NCBI GenBank assembly: GCA_947463915.1
Contig: CANHVO010000017.1
Coordinates: 1 to 42,213, forward strand
Direction of reading: 5' to 3'
Source of the DNA: Planctomycetaceae bacterium
GTDB lineage: Bacteria > Planctomycetota > Planctomycetia > Pirellulales > Pirellulaceae
DNA length: 42,213 nucleotides
Shown here: positions 39,067 to 42,213 of the stretch, piece after piece
How the letters are laid out: each line of letters starts with the position of its first letter
Position numbering within the stretch: position 1 is the stretch's first letter
The notes under the pieces: model-generated
The model's input: only the letters and a program-made list of their open reading frames with translations
The model's database searches: none
What the model was told of the DNA's origin: nothing
Position numbers and translations under genes: made by a program

Positions 39067-41817
39067 TTATGGAATGAATACAAACTCGTTTGCGTTCAAC
39101 ATGGCTCTCGCAAAATGCACCCAGCCATACTCAGCAACAAACGTTTCCGCCAACGCCAACTCCTGCTCGTTGGCATCGCGTCCGAAACACAGTTCGAATG
39201 CACACGCAATCTTCCTCTCGGTCCCATCGCACTCTTTGGCTAGTCGATCCACCAACAACTCAGCTTGTTGCATCACGAAGCGGCTATTCAATAAATTGAG
39301 GGCTTGCAAAGGTGTCGTAGATCGGCTGCGTTTTGGGGTCACTTGACTACCATCAGGACAATCAAAGACACCGAATGTCGAGTCCTTTTCTTGCCGCACC
39401 TTGGTCATGTAAATCATCCTTCGCCAATCAGCTGGCCCATATTCTTGTTTAGGAAAATAATGCCGTACGTTTTCCATCGCGATCTCGAACGCACTAAAAC
39501 CTGGCCCACCAAGACTCAAGTCCAGTTTACCCGTGGCTGTCAAAATACAATCGCGAATCCCTTCCGCTTCCAATCTCCGAGGAGGAAATCGCCATAGGAA
39601 TCGCGACCCTGCATCGACTTGCATGGCTTCCACTCGCGGCCGACTGTCCTGCTGCCACGTCTTCGAAGTCAAAATCAACCGATGCATGTTCTTCATTGAC
39701 CATCCCTGATCGATAAACTCCGAAGCGAGCCAATCGAGAAGCTGCGGATGGCTTGGCAGAGTTCCGTTTGCCCCAAAATCAGATGGAGTATCAACGATCC
39801 CTACGCCGAAATGAAACTGCCAAAGCCGATTGACCAACACGCGGGCCGTCAATGGGTTCGCTGGACTAGCGATCCAGTTTGCGATGGCAATGCGACGTTG
39901 CTTTTCAGGCGCGTCTGCCGCGAGGTCCAACGATCCTAAGATGCGAATTGCATCGGGTGCCACTTGTTCTTTCGGGGCCGTAGGATCGCCGCGATACATA
40001 CGGTGGGTTGCAGGTGGTTGAAAAAAGGTCCCCGAATAAACCTTGTTCGCTGAAAGCAACTGCTCTCGTTCCTTGCTCAGTGATTGAATGCGAGTCAAGG
40101 CGAGCTTGGCGTCGTTGGCTTCTTCCTCAGGCAGCCCCTTAAAATCGTAAGAGTTCTCAATTTTGCCCTTCGTAAACGGCAATCGATCTGCCGAGCTGGC
40201 AACTGTCTGCCATTCCGTTCCATTTAACGATGCTTCGATTTTGTATTCAGTCGCAACGCGATCCACGAAACGTCCAGTATGATCCCGTCCCCAAACGATT
40301 CGGTCGATTCTCTGCGCAATGGGAAATTCAATTTGAACCCAGCTTCTAGCAATCGTGCTCGCAATCCAACTCTTTTGATTTCCAAACAGACCATCGTTTA
40401 CCTGTTCGAGTTTATGAAGTGGATGGTCCAAATTACCCGATGAAGTGGCAATGGAACCAACAGAACGCAAGGCAACGTTTTGCTCACCAGAAAAAATCTG
40501 CAACTCATCAATGCAAGGCTCCGAGGCATTCGTAGCATCGATCATGAACCGAACCCACTTGGCCTCAACAGGCCGAATGCGTTCTGTATTTTCGACGGCA
40601 TTAACAGGCTCACGCGTCCCTTGGTTGCGTGTGTACTTAGCAAGCGATGCACGCAATTGTTGAATTTGCACCTCCATGGCTTCGGCCTTTTCCTTGGCTT
40701 CCGGGGAAAGCGGCAACGTTTGCTCCCCATGCTCGACCCCTGCAAAAACGGCTTGCATCGCGTAGTAATCGGTTTGCGAAATGGGGTCAAACTTATGATT
40801 ATGGCATCGGGCGCAGCCGGTGGTTAGCCCAAGGAACGCGGTACCCGTGGTGTTTACGATGTCAGCCAACTCGTCCTGCCGTTGCATAAGCCCCAACAAT
40901 GGATCCTGTCCTTTGACGATGTCGTTTGGCCCCGCCACCAAGAACCCAGTCCCAATCGGTTCCCCAAATGCATCACCAGCGATCTGCTGCCTAACAAACT
41001 GATCGTAGGGTTTGTCCGCATTGAATGAGTTAATGACCCAATCGCGATAGGGATAAGCAGTAGTGCGCTCGCGATTGGTTTCAAAGCCATTCGTCTCACC
41101 AAATCGAACAAGATCCAACCAGTGCGATGCCCATCGTTCTCCGTAGCGAGGACTTTCCAATACCTCGTCGACCAGCCGCAGCCAAGAATCCGGTTTTTCA
41201 TCGCTGATAAATCGGTCGACTTGTTCGCTAGAGGGAGGCAGACCATGCATCACCAGATACAGACGGCGAATGAGCCTCCGTTTTTCGGCTCGGTCCGACA
41301 TGGATAAGCCAGCGTCCTGCAATTTCCTGTCGATAAATGCGTCTATCGCAATTGCCTCTTTTGAATCCGGAATGCTGGGACGTTTGAGCGGCTGAAACGA
41401 CCAATGCTCGGTTGTTTTCTTTTCCAGTTGATCTCTGGCTTGTTTCCAACGGGATTCGTTATCAATCCAAGCTCGCAGTTGATTTAGTGCATTATCCGCC
41501 AACGGCTCCCCGTCTGGCGGCATTCGCAGTTTCGGGTCACGACTGGTGAGTCGCTCGATGAGATGGCTACGTCCGCTATCCCCCGGAACAACAATTGGTT
41601 CCCCCGAACTCCCCCCCCGCATCGCAAACAACATTGTATCGAGTCGAAGCTTGGACTCCTGGACGTCGGGACCATGGCACTCAATGCAATGCTCGTTGAG
41701 GATCGGCAAGACGTCCTTTTCAAAATCGTTGTCCGCCCAGGATTGATTGCGATTCGAGTGCAACCCGGTAAACAAGAGCAGCAAAAACGTGAAAAGTCCG
41801 TGCAAACGAATCTGCAT
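39067..41817 (-). CDS. PSCyt1/DUF1549/DUF1553 (PSD1) protein with F5/8 type C domain
   Basis: The ATG at 41817 has GAAAGG upstream and gives a 916-residue protein with a signal peptide (about 1-28). The frame is open to 41910, but the extra 31 residues lack export features. The order is: planctomycete cytochrome C domain with heme motif CIECH (44-48) and RMPPDGEPL; DUF1549 (about 140-360) with YGERWASHWLDLVRFGETNGFE and a second heme-like CARCH near residue 333; a discoidin-like domain (about 418-548, KWVRFMIDATNASEPCIDELQIF to DRIVWGRDHTGRFVD); DUF1553 (about 620-890) with NRLWQFHFGVGIVDTPSDFGANGTLPSHPQLLDWLA-type sequence. These proteins are frequent in planctomycetes, usually next to a DUF1501 gene, and are thought to serve degradation of sulfated glycans. 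No DUF1501 gene lies next to it here. Function is inferred from family only. Confidence 0.93.
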   Translation of the reverse strand: MQIRLHGLFTFLLLLFTGLHSNRNQSWADNDFEKDVLPILNEHCIECHGPDVQESKLRLDTMLFAMRGGSSGEPIVVPGDSGRSHLIERLTSRDPKLRMPPDGEPLADNALNQLRAWIDNESRWKQARDQLEKKTTEHWSFQPLKRPSIPDSKEAIAIDAFIDRKLQDAGLSMSDRAEKRRLIRRLYLVMHGLPPSSEQVDRFISDEKPDSWLRLVDEVLESPRYGERWASHWLDLVRFGETNGFETNRERTTAYPYRDWVINSFNADKPYDQFVRQQIAGDAFGEPIGTGFLVAGPNDIVKGQDPLLGLMQRQDELADIVNTTGTAFLGLTTGCARCHNHKFDPISQTDYYAMQAVFAGVEHGEQTLPLSPEAKEKAEAMEVQIQQLRASLAKYTRNQGTREPVNAVENTERIRPVEAKWVRFMIDATNASEPCIDELQIFSGEQNVALRSVGSIATSSGNLDHPLHKLEQVNDGLFGNQKSWIASTIARSWVQIEFPIAQRIDRIVWGRDHTGRFVDRVATEYKIEASLNGTEWQTVASSADRLPFTKGKIENSYDFKGLPEEEANDAKLALTRIQSLSKEREQLLSANKVYSGTFFQPPATHRMYRGDPTAPKEQVAPDAIRILGSLDLAADAPEKQRRIAIANWIASPANPLTARVLVNRLWQFHFGVGIVDTPSDFGANGTLPSHPQLLDWLASEFIDQGWSMKNMHRLILTSKTWQQDSRPRVEAMQVDAGSRFLWRFPPRRLEAEGIRDCILTATGKLDLSLGGPGFSAFEIAMENVRHYFPKQEYGPADWRRMIYMTKVRQEKDSTFGVFDCPDGSQVTPKRSRSTTPLQALNLLNSRFVMQQAELLVDRLAKECDGTERKIACAFELCFGRDANEQELALAETFVAEYGWVHFARAMLNANEFVFIP

Positions 41818-42213
41818 GAAAAAAACCTTTCGCAACAGTTTCGAATTCAAAATAGCCGGTTCGTCATTCATGAATCGTATGGAGCTCCGAGAGACTGAAC
41901 AGGAGTGCAAATCAAGATTCTGGGCAGTTGCAATTGATCCAAGATTCTATAGAGCGGTAGGAGTTCTGTTGCGTTCGGGATAGGACGTGGTTTTTGCGTC
42001 AAGCTATATTCTACACCAGCAGCTACGGCGGAAGCTACATACAAAGCATCTAAATTGGCGTTGCGGTATCGCCAATGCACACCAAGCATGTTGCGAACAT
42101 TGGACACAAGGTCCAAGTTCGCTGTGCAGCGTAAAGCCCAAGCTCGCGTGGGGCAGCGACTGGTGGGCTTTTCCCGCCCTAGTCGCAAATGCTTGGCGTG
42201 CTACATCGCGAGC
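41818..42213. other. Upstream region of the PSCyt/PSD1 gene to the window edge
   Basis: This should hold the promoter of the minus-strand gene. An open frame at 41868-42188 on the minus strand overlaps the upstream open extension of that gene and has no family match that I recognise. The stretch around 42040-42190 has a direct-repeat-like look (GTTGCGG and GTTGCGA runs) but I cannot define a unit. Confidence 0.4.

Noticed and set aside
41868-42188. Open frame of 106 codons on the minus strand at the right edge
   Set aside because: It overlaps the upstream open extension of the PSCyt/PSD1 gene, lacks a ribosome site and family motifs, and has an unusual composition.
1-42213. tRNA or rRNA genes
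   Set aside because: A visual search for tRNA T-loop and acceptor patterns and for conserved rRNA segments found nothing convincing; tRNAscan would be needed to be sure.

Overview
The window reads as a stretch of chromosome from a planctomycete, most likely a Pirellulales-type (Rhodopirellula-like) bacterium. The best evidence is the PSCyt1/PSCyt2(DUF1549)/PSD1(DUF1553) protein at the right end, a small basic protein of a type I associate with planctomycetes, several secreted proteins without recognisable function, sparse operons with many strand switches, and many short palindromic intergenic repeats. I see no rRNA, tRNA, CRISPR array, prophage or intact insertion sequence.

Layout. 1-6.0 kb: the 3' end of a YfbK-like von Willebrand A protein converges on a minus-strand operon encoding a secreted VWA protein, a sensor histidine kinase and an OmpR-type response regulator; hairpin repeats lie directly behind both stop codons. 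A secreted protein of unknown function follows. 6.2-16.6 kb: pyroglutamyl peptidase, a leucine-rich-repeat protein, a proline-rich secreted protein, a class V aminotransferase/cysteine desulfurase, prolyl oligopeptidase and the repair translocase Mfd. 16.9-22.4 kb: an 863-residue orphan protein, then methionine aminopeptidase, PRPP synthetase and a GlmU-type uridylyltransferase that lacks the acyltransferase half. 22.8-24.8 kb: a 59-residue basic protein, an ABA4-like membrane protein, an orphan Flp pilin with a clear terminator, and a DksA/TraR zinc-finger protein. 25.2-29.6 kb: an LptF/LptG permease overlapping or abutting two ExbD/TolR genes, a converging family 2 glycosyltransferase with an altered DXD site, and a WcaJ-type sugar-phosphate transferase that starts exopolysaccharide synthesis. 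29.8-38.4 kb: DUF3224 protein divergent from an AraC regulator, a GNAT acetyltransferase, a CehA/McbA-like protein with a degenerate metal site, a CbpA-type DnaJ protein, a LarA-like racemase, a MerC-like membrane protein, a YggS PLP protein and a small secreted protein. 39.1-41.8 kb: the large cytochrome-type PSCyt/PSD1 protein.

How it fits together. Most genes are housekeeping or cell-envelope functions: PRPP and UDP-sugar supply (prs, glmU-like), the LptF/ExbD envelope unit, polysaccharide initiation, protein and peptide turnover (map, prolyl oligopeptidase, pyroglutamyl peptidase) and DNA repair (mfd). The most unusual material is (i) the VWA/kinase/regulator operon, (ii) the 863-residue orphan with a conserved-looking C-terminal domain, and (iii) at least seven families of short palindromic intergenic repeats, some with arms that can fold alone or with each other and one with an apparent compensatory base-pair change. 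Starts were moved downstream from the longest open frame wherever a ribosome site, signal peptide or family start supported it. All calls were made by reading the sequence; no database search was run.
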